Notes: a model not told the origin generated them from the letters alone. Positions 1 to 9,060 are shown, counted from the stretch's first letter. The stretch is 64,000 nt of DNA from Leptospira fainei serovar Hurstbridge str. BUT 6 (GCF_000306235.2 NZ_AKWZ02000001.1:248001-312000); one strand, 5' to 3'. A program made the numbers and translations.

Positions 1-173
1 TTAATCTTCTGCTCCAAACTTCCCAAGGCCATATATTTTTTTGCGAGCTCCAGCTCGGTTCCGGGAATAAATTCCTGAAAGATTCCGCTGCCTTTTGAAG
101 CCTCCATGTCCGGCTCGGCGTATAAATCAATATAAGCCGTCACGAAACATACGAATAGTAAAATGAATCTCAT
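1..173 (-). CDS. Exported small protein, 5' part only
   Basis: The reading frame opens with ATG at 173 and runs 57 codons to the left window edge without a stop, so the 3' end is missing. The first 19 residues (MRFILLFVCFVTAYIDLYA) form a typical signal peptide ending in an AxA-like site, and the rest is polar and helix-prone. I do not recognise the family. An 11-bp inverted repeat at 228-256 lies upstream and could control it. An exported product is likely; the function is unknown. Confidence 0.55.
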   Translation of the reverse strand, partial: MRFILLFVCFVTAYIDLYAEPDMEASKGSGIFQEFIPGTELELAKKYMALGSLEQKI

Positions 174-227
174 AACTTCTGCTCGCGTTTTATGCTTCCC
201 TAAAGAAACTGACGCGGATTATTTTAA

Positions 228-256
228 ATATACTTTCGTAGATACCGAAAGTATAT
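228..256. promoter_or_regulatory. 11-bp perfect inverted repeat, candidate operator
   Basis: ATATACTTTCG at 228-238 is exactly mirrored by CGAAAGTATAT at 246-256, with a 7-nt spacer. It lies 55 bp upstream of the leftward gene starting at 173, has no T-tract, and looks more like a dimeric regulator site than a terminator. Binding is inferred. Confidence 0.4.
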
Positions 257-440
257 ATCGTTTCCCGTAAGTAAATCCAACTAAAACGTAAAGATTCCGT
301 TAAGATCGATTTTCGGGCTCCATAATGGGGCACGATTCTATCCTTATATAAGGAGCGGATTTTACTAAACGGACGTTGAATGATTTCAAGCTAACCGACC
401 GATTAGGAGCCGAGTAAGCGCGGAATACTATATTAGAATA

Positions 441-717
441 TTATTCGTATCGTGGGAATAATCCGTCTTGCTTCTCATTTCCGCCTGTTCGCAGGATCAA
501 TTTAAGTTTCGGCATAGACTCGAATACTTTTTCGGTGAGAGTCGAGCGCTCTCTAATAGCCATCAAAAATTCGGCAGCTCGGACCCTCTCCTCCCTGTGT
601 CGTTTCAATCGAATCTTTTAAGAACTTAACGTCAACGAGATTGGAAATTTCTTTCCAAATGGGTAATGCTTCAGTCCTGTCTTCCCAATCATCCAAAACG
701 AGAAGTAACGGTTTCAT
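441..717 (-). pseudogene. D-2-hydroxyacid dehydrogenase, frameshifted N-terminal remnant
   Basis: Read leftward from ATG at 717, the frame gives MKPLLLVLDDWEDR and continues about 45 codons. Near 590 the similarity moves to another frame, which reads AIRERSTLTEKVF, then MPKLKLILRTG, and stops at 441-443. The pattern RERT-L-T..V...LP.LKLI..TG is typical of the N-terminal half of NAD-dependent D-isomer 2-hydroxyacid dehydrogenases (PGDH-like). The NAD-binding domain (GxGxxG) and catalytic Arg/Glu/His are absent. It is therefore a frameshifted and truncated relic. The family call is from memory of the motif. Confidence 0.6.
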
Positions 718-1464
718 TGTAACAAATATCTCGAATCAGATCGATTCATAGAATCACGTTTGCATTTCCAGAAGATACAAAAGTCACGATTCTGAATCGC
801 GAAACATATCTTCAAATGATTCGCGATAGGAAATTAGGCGGAAGAAAACGGGAAACGACAATCGAAGACATTACTGTTCGAGGTAATGTTGCCGTTGTTC
901 GCGCGAATCTTTTAAGCCCGGTCATGAGATTTAATATCTTCTTTTCGTTTATCGATACCGGCTTGGGTTGGAAGTTAATCTCCGATCTTCCGTTTGCCGA
1001 AAAGATAGAATGAATTCGTCTCACGTCAAACTCGACGGCATTCGTGGATCATGATTCCGTCGGAATGAACATATATGATTTAGGATGAGTTTCGATAGAA
1101 AACGTTTACTGCGTTTGACATTGACATATGTCAAGGTGAGAAAAGGCATATATTCGAAAACTCAACTAAATCATTGGCTAATTACCGCAAAGAATGCTTG
1201 GCGCCAAATGATCCAACGAAGTCTATAGACATTTTCCTTAAATAAATTCTTCACGGAGCTACTAATGAATTTCATCAAAGCCGAGCGGATACGAAGCTCT
1301 GAAAATTATTAATACTCAAACCTTTTTACGGATGCCGGTACGGCAAATTCCCTTTTCTAAAATAAGGAACGGTAAAAAATGTCTTGAAAATTGGAGAAAT
1401 TAAAATATTGATACCTCTTCAAACATTATACTTTTCATTTATTAAAATATAATGAATAGGGTTT
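718..1464. other. Intergenic region upstream of nirK
   Basis: No convincing gene was found in these 747 bp; the overlapping ORFs at 812-1024 on both strands have no recognisable content and no ribosome site. It holds two perfect palindromes, TTGACATATGTCAA at 1121-1134 and TTGGCGCCAA at 1198-1207. A good -10-like hexamer TATACT lies at 1427-1432 with no matching -35, which would fit an activator-dependent nirK promoter. Confidence 0.5.
1121..1134. promoter_or_regulatory. Crp/Fnr-type palindrome TTGAC-N4-GTCAA
   Basis: The 14-bp perfect palindrome TTGACATATGTCAA matches the TTGAY-N4-RTCAA layout bound by Fnr/Dnr/Nnr-type regulators, which commonly control nitrite and NO metabolism. It is about 330 bp upstream of nirK, too far for a classical -41.5 activator site for the -10 at 1427, so it may act from a distance or serve an unseen transcript. 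No Crp/Fnr-type regulator gene is in the window. Confidence 0.45.
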
Positions 1465-2841
1465 ATGAAAGAATTAATCAAATTACTAAGTTTTTCCTTA
1501 ATATTTAACTTGCTCATCTCCTGCAATAAAACGCCCGTTTCAGCTGCCGTAGCGTCCGCACCGGACGTTCCCGCTCCATTAAATCGAAGCGCTTCGGATG
1601 TGATCGTAAAGTTGGAAACAAAGGAAGTTATTAAACAACTGGCTCCCGGAGTCGACTACACTTTCTGGACATTCGGAGGGAATGTCCCGGGCCCCTTTTT
1701 ACGTTTGAAGGAAGGTGATAATGTCGAATTTCAACTAAGTAACCACCCCTCAAGTAAGATGCCGCATAATATAGATTTACATGCAGTAATGGGTCCGGGC
1801 GGAGGAGCCGGCGCTTCCTTTACTGCGCCAGGACACACAAGCGTTTTCAAATTCAAAGCATTAAGAGCCGGTCTCTACGTATATCATTGTGCTACCGCGC
1901 CAGTAGGAATGCATATCGCGAACGGAATGTACGGATTAGTGTTCGTGGAACCTCCGGATGGCTTACCGAAGGTCGATAAAGAATATTATATTATGCAAAG
2001 TGAATTCTATACTAAAGGCAAGACGGGAGAACGAGGACTGCAGCCTTTCGATATGGAAAAGGCTTTAAAGGAGCAACCGGACTATATCGTATTTAATGGA
2101 AAGGTAGGAGCGAATACCGATGATAAGGCGATCAAAGTTCGAAAAGGAGAAAAAGTAAGATTGTTCGTCGGCAATGCCGGACCGAATTTAGCCTCGTCGT
2201 TTCATATCATAGGACAAATTTTTGATTCGGTTTTTCCCGAAGCTTCGATGGGAAGCTTAGCAAAGAATATTCAAACGACTCTCATTCCGGCGGGCGGAGC
2301 TTCAATCGTGGAATTCGAGGCAAAAGTTCCCGGAACTTATATCTTAGTCGACCATTCCATTTTTAGGGCGTTCAATAAAGGAGCATTGGCGCATTTAAAG
2401 GTGGAAGGCGATGCAGAAGAACAAATCTTTTCCGGAAAAATATCCGATCTTGTCTATCTACCCGAAGGCGGTGCCGCCCAAAGTATGGGAGATTTACAAA
2501 AACCCTCGTTAGGGACCTTACAGCAAAAGATGGAGCAGGGAAAGAATATCTTCGAACAAAACTGTGCAGCCTGCCATCAAATCAATGCAAGAGGAATCCA
2601 GGGTGTATTCCCTCCTTTAGCGAATTCCGATTTCCTCAATGCCGATAAATTAAGAGCGGCTAAAATCGTAAAAAAAGGGTTTTCGGGTCAAATCAAAGTA
2701 AACGGAGATATTTACAACGGAACAATGCCCGCCTTAGGCTTGGGAGACGAAGCTATCGCCAATGTTCTCACATATTTGCTTAATTCGTTTAATAACAAAG
2801 GCGGAATGGTTACGCCGGAAGAAGTATCCAGAATCAAGTAA
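1465..2841 (+). CDS. nirK: Copper nitrite reductase with C-terminal cytochrome c domain
   Basis: Reduces nitrite to nitric oxide in the periplasm. The 458-aa product begins with a lipoprotein signal (lipobox around LISC, Cys20). Two cupredoxin domains follow. Type-1 copper ligands visible are His101, Cys142, His150 and Met155. The type-2/catalytic set is Asp104, His106, His141, and a later His in the LVDH motif of domain two. A third domain has the haem motif CAACH at residues 367-371 and a GTMPALG axial-Met region, as in three-domain NirK-c enzymes, which accept electrons through their own haem. nirV follows after 2 bp and sco overlaps nirV, so the three look like one operon. Anchoring in the inner or outer membrane is not known. 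The function call is strong. Confidence 0.93.
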   Translation: MKELIKLLSFSLIFNLLISCNKTPVSAAVASAPDVPAPLNRSASDVIVKLETKEVIKQLAPGVDYTFWTFGGNVPGPFLRLKEGDNVEFQLSNHPSSKMPHNIDLHAVMGPGGGAGASFTAPGHTSVFKFKALRAGLYVYHCATAPVGMHIANGMYGLVFVEPPDGLPKVDKEYYIMQSEFYTKGKTGERGLQPFDMEKALKEQPDYIVFNGKVGANTDDKAIKVRKGEKVRLFVGNAGPNLASSFHIIGQIFDSVFPEASMGSLAKNIQTTLIPAGGASIVEFEAKVPGTYILVDHSIFRAFNKGALAHLKVEGDAEEQIFSGKISDLVYLPEGGAAQSMGDLQKPSLGTLQQKMEQGKNIFEQNCAACHQINARGIQGVFPPLANSDFLNADKLRAAKIVKKGFSGQIKVNGDIYNGTMPALGLGDEAIANVLTYLLNSFNNKGGMVTPEEVSRIK

Positions 2842-2843
2842 TC

Positions 2844-3593
2844 ATGCGAGGTTTCAGCGCGATCTTAATAACACTAATATGCGGTTTACCGATCCAAGCT
2901 AAAGAAGATCAAATGGTAAAAATCTCTGCCGGGTTTTTTCTCCCATTTTTGACATCGGAAAAGGAAAAGCCGATATCAGTTAAAGAATTTTTAATAGACT
3001 CGGATTCGACAACGAATGAGGAGTTCTTCGAATTTTTGCGGAACAATCCGGTCTGGAAGAAAGGTTCGGCAAAATCTTCCTTTGTAGATGATATGTATTT
3101 AATTAATTTTGAAGAAGAGAGAATTAAATACCCGAAATACTCCGTAGTAAATATCAGCTGGTTTGCTGCCAGAGCCTATTGCAACTGGAAAGGGAAAAGA
3201 CTTCCTACTACATCCGAATGGGAGAGAATCGCCCAATCCGAATTAAGCGGCGAATCTAAGCGGTGGGTTTTAAAGAAAATATTGGACTGGTATTCAGAAC
3301 CGACGGGAACTGCAGTTTCAAAATCCTTTAAAAGTTACACCGACCAATATGGAGTTCGAAATTTATTCGGTAATATCTGGGAATGGGTCGAGGATTTCAA
3401 TTCATTCTCAAGCGGCTCGTTTTCCGACAGAGAAGGCGCTGCGAGAGGATCCTTCTGCGCGACCGGAGCCGCAACCGTGAAAGATAAGACGGATTACGCA
3501 AGTTTCATGAGATACGCTTATCGCAATTCATTAAAAGCTAAATATTCCGCGTCAAATTTGGGATTTCGCTGCGCAAAAAATATCGAATCATGA
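2844..3593 (+). CDS. nirV: NirV, formylglycine-generating-enzyme-like protein
   Basis: 249 aa with a signal peptide (first ~19 residues). The body is a FGE-sulfatase (SUMF1-like) domain: MVKISAGFFLP near the start, then AARAYCNWKGKRLPTTSEWE, NLFGNIWEWVEDF, RGSF and NLGFRCAK at the end. These are the classic landmarks of the fold. Proteins of this family beside nirK are called NirV; their exact biochemical role in nitrite reductase maturation or activity is not settled. The gene lies 2 bp after nirK and overlaps the following sco gene by 4 bp (ATGA), so translation is probably coupled. Whether the formylglycine-forming cysteines are functional cannot be judged by eye. Confidence 0.8.
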   Translation: MRGFSAILITLICGLPIQAKEDQMVKISAGFFLPFLTSEKEKPISVKEFLIDSDSTTNEEFFEFLRNNPVWKKGSAKSSFVDDMYLINFEEERIKYPKYSVVNISWFAARAYCNWKGKRLPTTSEWERIAQSELSGESKRWVLKKILDWYSEPTGTAVSKSFKSYTDQYGVRNLFGNIWEWVEDFNSFSSGSFSDREGAARGSFCATGAATVKDKTDYASFMRYAYRNSLKAKYSASNLGFRCAKNIES

Positions 3594-4102
3594 AACGAAC
3601 CATTATAATTTTTTTATGTTTTGTCTTTTTCTTACAATGTTCCCAAAAACGGGAATTAGGGCCGGTCATTGGATCGCTAATGGACCTAAGCTCCGCCTGG
3701 GAAACCGATCAAGGAAAGACCGTTACGTTTCAAAAGCTCGCCGGGGAAAAATTTATTTTGAGTGTTTTCTATACTTCGTGTAAGACCGTTTGCCCTTTGG
3801 TAATTCGAGATCTGAAAGAGATGGATCGAAATCGAACGTTTCAAAATGAAAAGATCGTTCTAGTCGATATCGACGCGAAAGACAAAGCTATAGATTTGGA
3901 AAATTTTCGGAAAAGAGAAGAATTAAACGATCGATGGATTTTAATTCGCGGCACGGAGCCGAATATCCGAGAACTAGCCGCCGTTCTGGAGATAAATTAC
4001 AGGTCGAACGGACCTGAAATAGAGCACACAGTCGGTAAATTTGAAGTATCTGAAGATGGACAAATTCGAAAAATCATCGAAAGGAAGCCGGTTCTGGAAT
4101 AA
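3590..4102 (+). CDS. SCO1/SenC copper chaperone lipoprotein
   Basis: 170 aa. The N-terminus is a lipoprotein signal with Cys17 (FFLQC). The thioredoxin-like fold carries the Sco copper site: Cys64-x3-Cys68 followed by Pro, and His146 in EIEHTVGKF. Sco proteins deliver copper or reduce cysteines during CuA and other copper-enzyme assembly in the periplasm. As the third gene of the nirK-nirV unit, overlapping nirV by 4 bp, it probably serves copper loading of NirK; this is inference from position. A second Sco gene, on the opposite strand at 6091, is only distantly similar. Confidence 0.85.
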   Translation: MKRTIIIFLCFVFFLQCSQKRELGPVIGSLMDLSSAWETDQGKTVTFQKLAGEKFILSVFYTSCKTVCPLVIRDLKEMDRNRTFQNEKIVLVDIDAKDKAIDLENFRKREELNDRWILIRGTEPNIRELAAVLEINYRSNGPEIEHTVGKFEVSEDGQIRKIIERKPVLE

Positions 4103-4206
4103 CGGACACTTCTCTTAAAGTTTCGATAAGAATGAAAATTTGCTTTTTCCATCCGTATCGAATTGTTTCGTTTGACCATTTAAATAGTTGTATATACAAT
4201 ATTTAG

Positions 4207-4485
4207 GTGACATTGCGATCAGACTTACTGCTCCATGAATTGCTTATTGTCTTAAAAATCAAAAACGATATGCCCAACGCGGCCAGACTACGGAATTACG
4301 CCGATCTTTTTCTGGCTATTACGGCAGTTGCGCACGGTGATCCACCATTAGGAATTTTTAACTAAGATGTATCTATGCTTGCAGCGACTCAGTATCCTTT
4401 AGTTCTAATTCCTGCTTGGCTTATTTCTTTTTCGATTATCCTTCATTTGCGTTCGCTGCAAACCTTACCAATTTCGCCTTCGTAA
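4207..4485 (+). pseudogene. Small membrane-protein ORF split by an in-frame stop
   Basis: From GTG at 4207 the frame encodes 52 residues (includes NAARLRNYADLFLAITAV) and reaches TAA at 4363-4365. In the same frame, reading resumes as DVSMLAATQYPLVLIPAWL and continues to TAA at 4483-4485. The second part is a clear membrane segment followed by a basic turn. The continuity of one frame across the stop suggests a nonsense mutation in an ancestral ~90-aa membrane protein, though two short ORFs are possible. The family is not recognised. Confidence 0.35.
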
Positions 4486-4528
4486 ATGTAAAAACTTATA
4501 TTGATTTCGAGCAGAGCGCTTCGATTAT

Positions 4529-6073
4529 TTATGCTTGGAATTCTTCTACCTTTCTTTGCAGGGAGGTGCTTAATTCCTTGCATTCTTTCGTTTGATCGGC
4601 AGACGCCGAGGCCTGATGCGAAATAAAGGAATTGAAAGACTGTATTTTGTCTAGTAGAATCCGTATTTCCTCTAGCTCTTTCTTTTCCTCTTCCGTCGCA
4701 TGTCGAATTATTCCCGCTATTTGATCCACCTTTCCTTGTGCCGCAGAGACGGTAGTTATTGCTTCCGATTGAATTCCTAAAATAGAGACGAACTTATTTA
4801 AACTTTCACGGACTGAATCGACATCCGATAAAATTAAGGAAATCGTTTTTGTTCCTGTTTGAACAATCTCCGTGTTCTTAGACATCTCCTCCTTTCCATT
4901 TTTAACCAAGCGAAAAATCTCTTTGATCGTTCGGCCGGTTTGATCAGCTAGCTTTGAAATTTCATCCGCGACTACCGCAAAGCCTCTTCCATGTTCTCCC
5001 GCTCTCGCGGCCTCAATCGATGCATTTAAAGCTAATAAATTCACCTTATCCGCTATGTCGGTAATCGTGCCTAACTTCGCGGCGGTCTCGGACGAGCTAG
5101 TTTCGATTCTCTCGATCGATTTTTCAATCGCCTGCAAACTCTTTTCCGATTCTCTAGCATGGTTCCAGGTAGTTTCAAATAAATTTTGAGTGGAAAGTAA
5201 TTGGTCTTTCATTTTGCCGAAGCTTTCTTCGAGATTCTGAAAAGACGAACCGAGAGCTTGGGTCGCTTGAATTTGATTGAGCGCGGATGCGGAAATGTTC
5301 AATATAGAATCGGAAATTTCGTTCATACCGGAATTGACTTCTTCCAAACTATTTGCTTGATCCGTGGTTTTCTCCGCTACAAAACCCGAGCTAATAACCA
5401 AATTTTCCAGAATTTGATTAACGGATTGCGACCTATCTCGAACCTCCGCCTGAATCGAATGATTATTCTTTCTTAAATCACTTAACGCTAAAAAATTTTC
5501 GGCCTGATCTATGAATTCCTTTTTAAACCTGATCGCATAGTAAATTAAAATGCCTGTTTCAAACACGACAAATATAGCATGAGTGAAAACTATATCCCAA
5601 CCATAACCATAATTGAATATTACTAACGGCATATCGAATGCTTTTGCATTGATGCTCTGACAGTAGGAAAGCAGTCCGTGATGGACGGCGATGTACAAAG
5701 CCCCCGGCAATAGCGCTTTCCAATCTCTGTAGAGCAGTAAAAAGGCGAGCGCTCCAAAAATATGGAAGTGCATCTCTATGCTTCCATACTGAGATTGTAT
5801 CAAAACCGCCGACCAAAGCATGATCAGAATCGAATTTAAAAACCGCAGCGAGTAATGTCCTCGCAATAATAGAAAGCCGATCGTGGCCGATATCGTAATG
5901 AATATCGAAGAGACAGCGACAAATTTCCAAGATCCGAACTTAATGGAGAATAAGAACACAACAGGTATGTGAGATAATAATAATATATAGAAAAAACGAT
6001 CGACTTTTTCGATTTCTTGATCGAATTGCGTTTGTGCGATTAAGCGAAATGAGTTGGCTTCGGATGCTTGCAT
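4529..6073 (-). CDS. Methyl-accepting chemotaxis protein with polytopic His-rich sensor region
   Basis: 514 aa. Residues ~27-180 hold about six membrane segments instead of the usual periplasmic loop between two helices. There is no obvious HAMP domain. Residues ~200-510 form the coiled-coil signalling domain, with the conserved hairpin tip containing [20 protein letters not shown]. The membrane region has a striking histidine set: His102 and His104 (IEMHFH), His131-His132 (AVHHGLL) and His165. Such residues could bind metal or haem, but this is inference. The gene lies 17 bp downstream of a Sco gene on the same strand, next to the nirK operon, so a copper, redox, NO or oxygen signal is an attractive guess for its taxis input. 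Confidence 0.88.
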   Translation of the reverse strand: MQASEANSFRLIAQTQFDQEIEKVDRFFYILLLSHIPVVFLFSIKFGSWKFVAVSSIFITISATIGFLLLRGHYSLRFLNSILIMLWSAVLIQSQYGSIEMHFHIFGALAFLLLYRDWKALLPGALYIAVHHGLLSYCQSINAKAFDMPLVIFNYGYGWDIVFTHAIFVVFETGILIYYAIRFKKEFIDQAENFLALSDLRKNNHSIQAEVRDRSQSVNQILENLVISSGFVAEKTTDQANSLEEVNSGMNEISDSILNISASALNQIQATQALGSSFQNLEESFGKMKDQLLSTQNLFETTWNHARESEKSLQAIEKSIERIETSSSETAAKLGTITDIADKVNLLALNASIEAARAGEHGRGFAVVADEISKLADQTGRTIKEIFRLVKNGKEEMSKNTEIVQTGTKTISLILSDVDSVRESLNKFVSILGIQSEAITTVSAAQGKVDQIAGIIRHATEEEKKELEEIRILLDKIQSFNSFISHQASASADQTKECKELSTSLQRKVEEFQA

Positions 6074-6090
6074 GTCTTCTCCGGATGCGA

Positions 6091-6696
6091 TTATTTTAAC
6101 GATATTAGTCTTTTAAATTCAGGACTAAACATCTTACTTTGTGAAAAATTAGGAAAAAGACTTCTTATTTTTGCCTCTTCATCGACCCAGAACATAACGT
6201 CGAGATGTTCTATTTCAAGTGTGATTGGGTTTCTGATGATTCGATCTCCAAATAAGCTTGCTAATCGAAAGGATTGTTCGGAACTTTCCGGCTTTAAAAT
6301 TCTTATTCTGCGCTGTGGCACATCAGAGAAGTAATTCCGCCAACTGTCCGAAGATTCGTTTTCCGGATCCAGACTGATTAAAACGATTTGCAGAGACTCG
6401 CTTTGGGAGTCGTTCAGGATTTTTTTAAATTTAGAGATAGTTCCATGACAAACCGACTTACAGCGTAGGTAACCGAAATATACAAGACTCTGTTTCCCAA
6501 AAAAAATGGAATTCTCCGGAGTTTTCGGGCGATTCCGATTTTCGAAGAAAATCGGGTCCAAAGCCGCTTCTCTACTCAAATATGAATCGGAGGAAAGCGA
6601 ATAGAGGTGCAGGAGAACTAACGGAACAACCGAGCCGATTATTCCCAAGGTCAATTTGGTAATTCGAAATCTTTCAATTTTTCCCTCAGGTTCCAA
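6091..6696 (-). CDS. SCO1/SenC family protein, membrane-anchored
   Basis: 201 aa, starting with TTG at 6696 preceded by AAGGAA about 8 nt upstream. One N-terminal transmembrane helix (residues ~14-33) anchors a thioredoxin-like domain. The Sco copper motif is present: Cys79-x3-Cys83 in YLRCKSVC, and a His in [12 protein letters not shown]. Residues after the His match the family (DVMFWVDEE). It is probably co-transcribed with the chemoreceptor gene 17 bp downstream. The chemoreceptor pairing is unusual for Sco, whose usual partners are cytochrome oxidase or copper enzyme genes. It may donate copper to, or report copper or redox state to, the receptor; that is speculation. Confidence 0.8.
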   Translation of the reverse strand: MEPEGKIERFRITKLTLGIIGSVVPLVLLHLYSLSSDSYLSREAALDPIFFENRNRPKTPENSIFFGKQSLVYFGYLRCKSVCHGTISKFKKILNDSQSESLQIVLISLDPENESSDSWRNYFSDVPQRRIRILKPESSEQSFRLASLFGDRIIRNPITLEIEHLDVMFWVDEEAKIRSLFPNFSQSKMFSPEFKRLISLK

Positions 6697-7007
6697 ATGA
6701 GAATTCCTTTCTAAAAGCTTATAGACGAAATTCTTTCTAGTAATGCAATATATTTCCTAAAAATTAGAAAAAGGCAATATATGAAAATCTATCGAATATG
6801 AGGTGTTAAAACGAATCAATTTTGTAGATTTGTTACAATTCGGAGCCAGTCGTCATTCATTGTTGCCGTGAAGATTACTTTTCCAGCTATCTTTTGCTTT
6901 GAAGCGGATATTAACCGTAACCTTCTGACAAAAACTTAGTCTAGTACCTTCAAGCATTATTGTAGTTTCAACAGACGAACTTCCGAAAGAGCGAATATAA
7001 TTTTAGC
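6697..7007. other. Intergenic, AT-rich
   Basis: 311 bp between the leftward sco gene and the 3' end of the patatin-like gene. It must hold the promoter of sco-mcp. I could not identify a clear -35/-10 pair, a terminator or any coding content. Confidence 0.4.
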
Positions 7008-8000
7008 TTATGCAGTATCGCCTTTAAAATACTTTTGCAGAAAACCGAGATCGACGGCTTCCGCCATGCGTTGCCCGTACTCGACAAAATGGTCGATATA
7101 ATCGACTTTATCTAACTCGTTTTCGTCGTCAGGAAGTATGGTATCAAAACGATGAAAGCGTATGCTATCGTTTAATTTCGCTAAATATTGTGCAGCCAGG
7201 ACTTGATCAATCGTCGATTCGGCACGAGCTTGAAACGGATATTTAAATATCTGGCCTAAAAAATCCGTTTTAGAAGCTTGGGAATAGCTTACGTAAGAGT
7301 CCTTATTACCGGTTCCTAAAGATAAAATGACAACCCCCTCTTGATACCAGCTATTTGCTAAAATCTCCGTAAGAATATAATGAATCGTATTATTATTGAT
7401 ACCTTGTCCGCCGTCTTGAAATACTCCGCCTTCGATTCTTTTGCTCGAACCGTCGGGCAAAAAATCCGTCCATTGAAAATTAGGAACATTAATTTTTCCA
7501 AAATAATAGGCGGCAGAGAGAGCCGACCACGAAATTACTTCATAAAGCGAATGCGTTCCATCGTAAGCGTCCCAGGACTTCAAAAAATGGGTCCTCTGAG
7601 AACAAAGATTAAACGATGTCGCCATAAAACGAGTCTTCAAATCTTTCATTAACAACGTTTCTAAGGGCTTACCATCGAAAGTTTTCGTAGCTTTGATTTG
7701 ATCGATGAATGGATTTCGATCATATTTCCCTCTAAGCCAGTTCCCGGGATTCCATCGGGTTCTCGGAGAGAACAAATCCGCACCTTTCTTAATATACAGA
7801 TCTGCAATCGCTTGCGCCGGAACTCCCGCTGCGATGGCACCTCCGATAATCGCTCCCGTAGAAGACCCCGTTATGAGATCGAATGATTCGGCCAATGTAG
7901 TTTGCATTACTTCTTTCAGAAGACGCTCCAGCTTTACAAGGACCAAAGCCGGCATAATACCTAATATTCCGCCACCATCAATTTGTAATATTCGTTTCAT
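7008..8000 (-). CDS. Patatin-like phospholipase
   Basis: 330 aa from ATG at 8000, chosen because GAGG lies 6 nt upstream; a TTG four codons earlier overlaps that site. Three catalytic landmarks of the patatin family are seen. The glycine-rich oxyanion loop is DGGGILG at residues 8-14. The nucleophile elbow is GSSTG at 45-49 with Ser47. The catalytic Asp is in QDGG at Asp196. No signal peptide is present, so it is cytosolic or membrane-peripheral unless exported by another route. The predicted activity is lipid acyl hydrolysis; the substrate is unknown. A small ORF lies just upstream on the same strand. Confidence 0.88.
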   Translation of the reverse strand: MKRILQIDGGGILGIMPALVLVKLERLLKEVMQTTLAESFDLITGSSTGAIIGGAIAAGVPAQAIADLYIKKGADLFSPRTRWNPGNWLRGKYDRNPFIDQIKATKTFDGKPLETLLMKDLKTRFMATSFNLCSQRTHFLKSWDAYDGTHSLYEVISWSALSAAYYFGKINVPNFQWTDFLPDGSSKRIEGGVFQDGGQGINNNTIHYILTEILANSWYQEGVVILSLGTGNKDSYVSYSQASKTDFLGQIFKYPFQARAESTIDQVLAAQYLAKLNDSIRFHRFDTILPDDENELDKVDYIDHFVEYGQRMAEAVDLGFLQKYFKGDTA

Positions 8001-8008
8001 ATAATGCC

Positions 8009-8233
8009 TCAAATTCCCTTCGGTCGAAGTTTGTATAAATTATTTCTCTTCATTAGAATAGTCAAGACGGCCATTTCGCTACGTATTATTGTTTCCCGCA
8101 ATGAAGAAAAATATGCAGGATCGGTTAAAAGTGTAACGATGGAAATTTTGTTCTTTACGGTGATTTGAGAGAGGAAATAATATTCTTCCGTTTGGCATAT
8201 CCGTAAGCCGCTAAGCAATAATGCTCGATCCAT
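8009..8233 (-). CDS. Possible small protein upstream of the patatin gene
   Basis: A 74-codon frame from ATG at 8233 ends 8 bp before the patatin start. The product is mixed hydrophobic with basic ends and shows no known motif. The ribosome site is weak. Its tight spacing to the next gene is the only support; it could be a chance ORF or a leader. Confidence 0.25.
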   Translation of the reverse strand: MDRALLLSGLRICQTEEYYFLSQITVKNKISIVTLLTDPAYFSSLRETIIRSEMAVLTILMKRNNLYKLRPKGI

Positions 8234-9060
8234 CTTCGGTTCTCTTAAATTCTAAGGGTATCCTATAGATCGCTTTCGGAAAAGAGAAGAAAGCCTAAAG
8301 AGTAACGATTTGGCGCCCGAGGGATCGACTCTAATTAGATGTATCCGATAATCGCATCCGACACATTGCTAAATCTTCTCCGCAGCTAAAAAGATTTTGA
8401 GTAATTGAATTTTGCAGATTGTCCATTTTTTGGATAATATTTAGCGATTGAACATTTCTACACAAACCATTTCAAATAAGTTAATAATAATTCATCCCTT
8501 TTATTATGAATACGTAAACTGGAACTCGAACAGATCGGAGCATGCTCTATAATGTCGCTTAAATTCGGAAATCATACCGAAGTTTAATTTCGAATTCTAA
8601 TCCAAGTTCTAATTATTTTCAAAAGCTAACCGACTATTTCTCACCGTGAATGGAGTCGGGCGACTTAGTAATAGGAAAGGAAAATATGGTGATTGGCTCC
8701 TTCTTTCACTCTCTTAAAAAGCGAAATTGAATACGACCCGTTTTAGACTTTGCGAAGACCTTAATCTGATGAGTGATTCGCTTATACATAAGCTTCCCCA
8801 GGGTTGAATTTTGACGATTTCGAATCGGGTCTTTGTGTAAAAAATGTCTAAACAAATTAATCAATTTGTCAAAACGATGCAAATGAAATGAATCTTTAAT
8901 TTTGCTATTTAATACTTAAAATTCCTTCCTGAAACTCCTAGTGAAGCATTACGAATAATGGAATTTATTTTCTAAAGTTAAGAAATAATTTTTATATTGA
9001 CTTTCCCCGAAAATTCGGTAAACAATCCGGGCCCTTTCCTTCGATTAATCGTGATTTCGA
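8234..9060. other. Intergenic, AT-rich, between divergent genes
   Basis: 827 bp with no convincing gene. It serves as the shared upstream region of the leftward small ORF/patatin pair and the rightward TonB-dependent receptor. No cobalamin or other riboswitch core was recognised. A TTGACT hexamer at 8998-9003 and an inverted repeat at 9007-9018 lie close to the receptor start. Confidence 0.4.
9007..9018. promoter_or_regulatory. Inverted repeat CCGAA-AA-TTCGG before the TonB receptor gene
   Basis: CCGAAAATTCGG lies just after a TTGACT hexamer that could be a -35 box and 43 bp before the receptor start. A repressor bound here would block a promoter using that -35. No regulator is identified, and the -10 is weak. 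Confidence 0.3.

Noticed and set aside
812..1024. Overlapping ORFs on both strands before nirK
   Set aside because: They have no recognisable domain and no ribosome site, and they mirror each other.
8234..9060. Riboswitch upstream of the TonB receptor
   Set aside because: I looked for a cobalamin-type core (GCCACTG box and paired stems) and found none.
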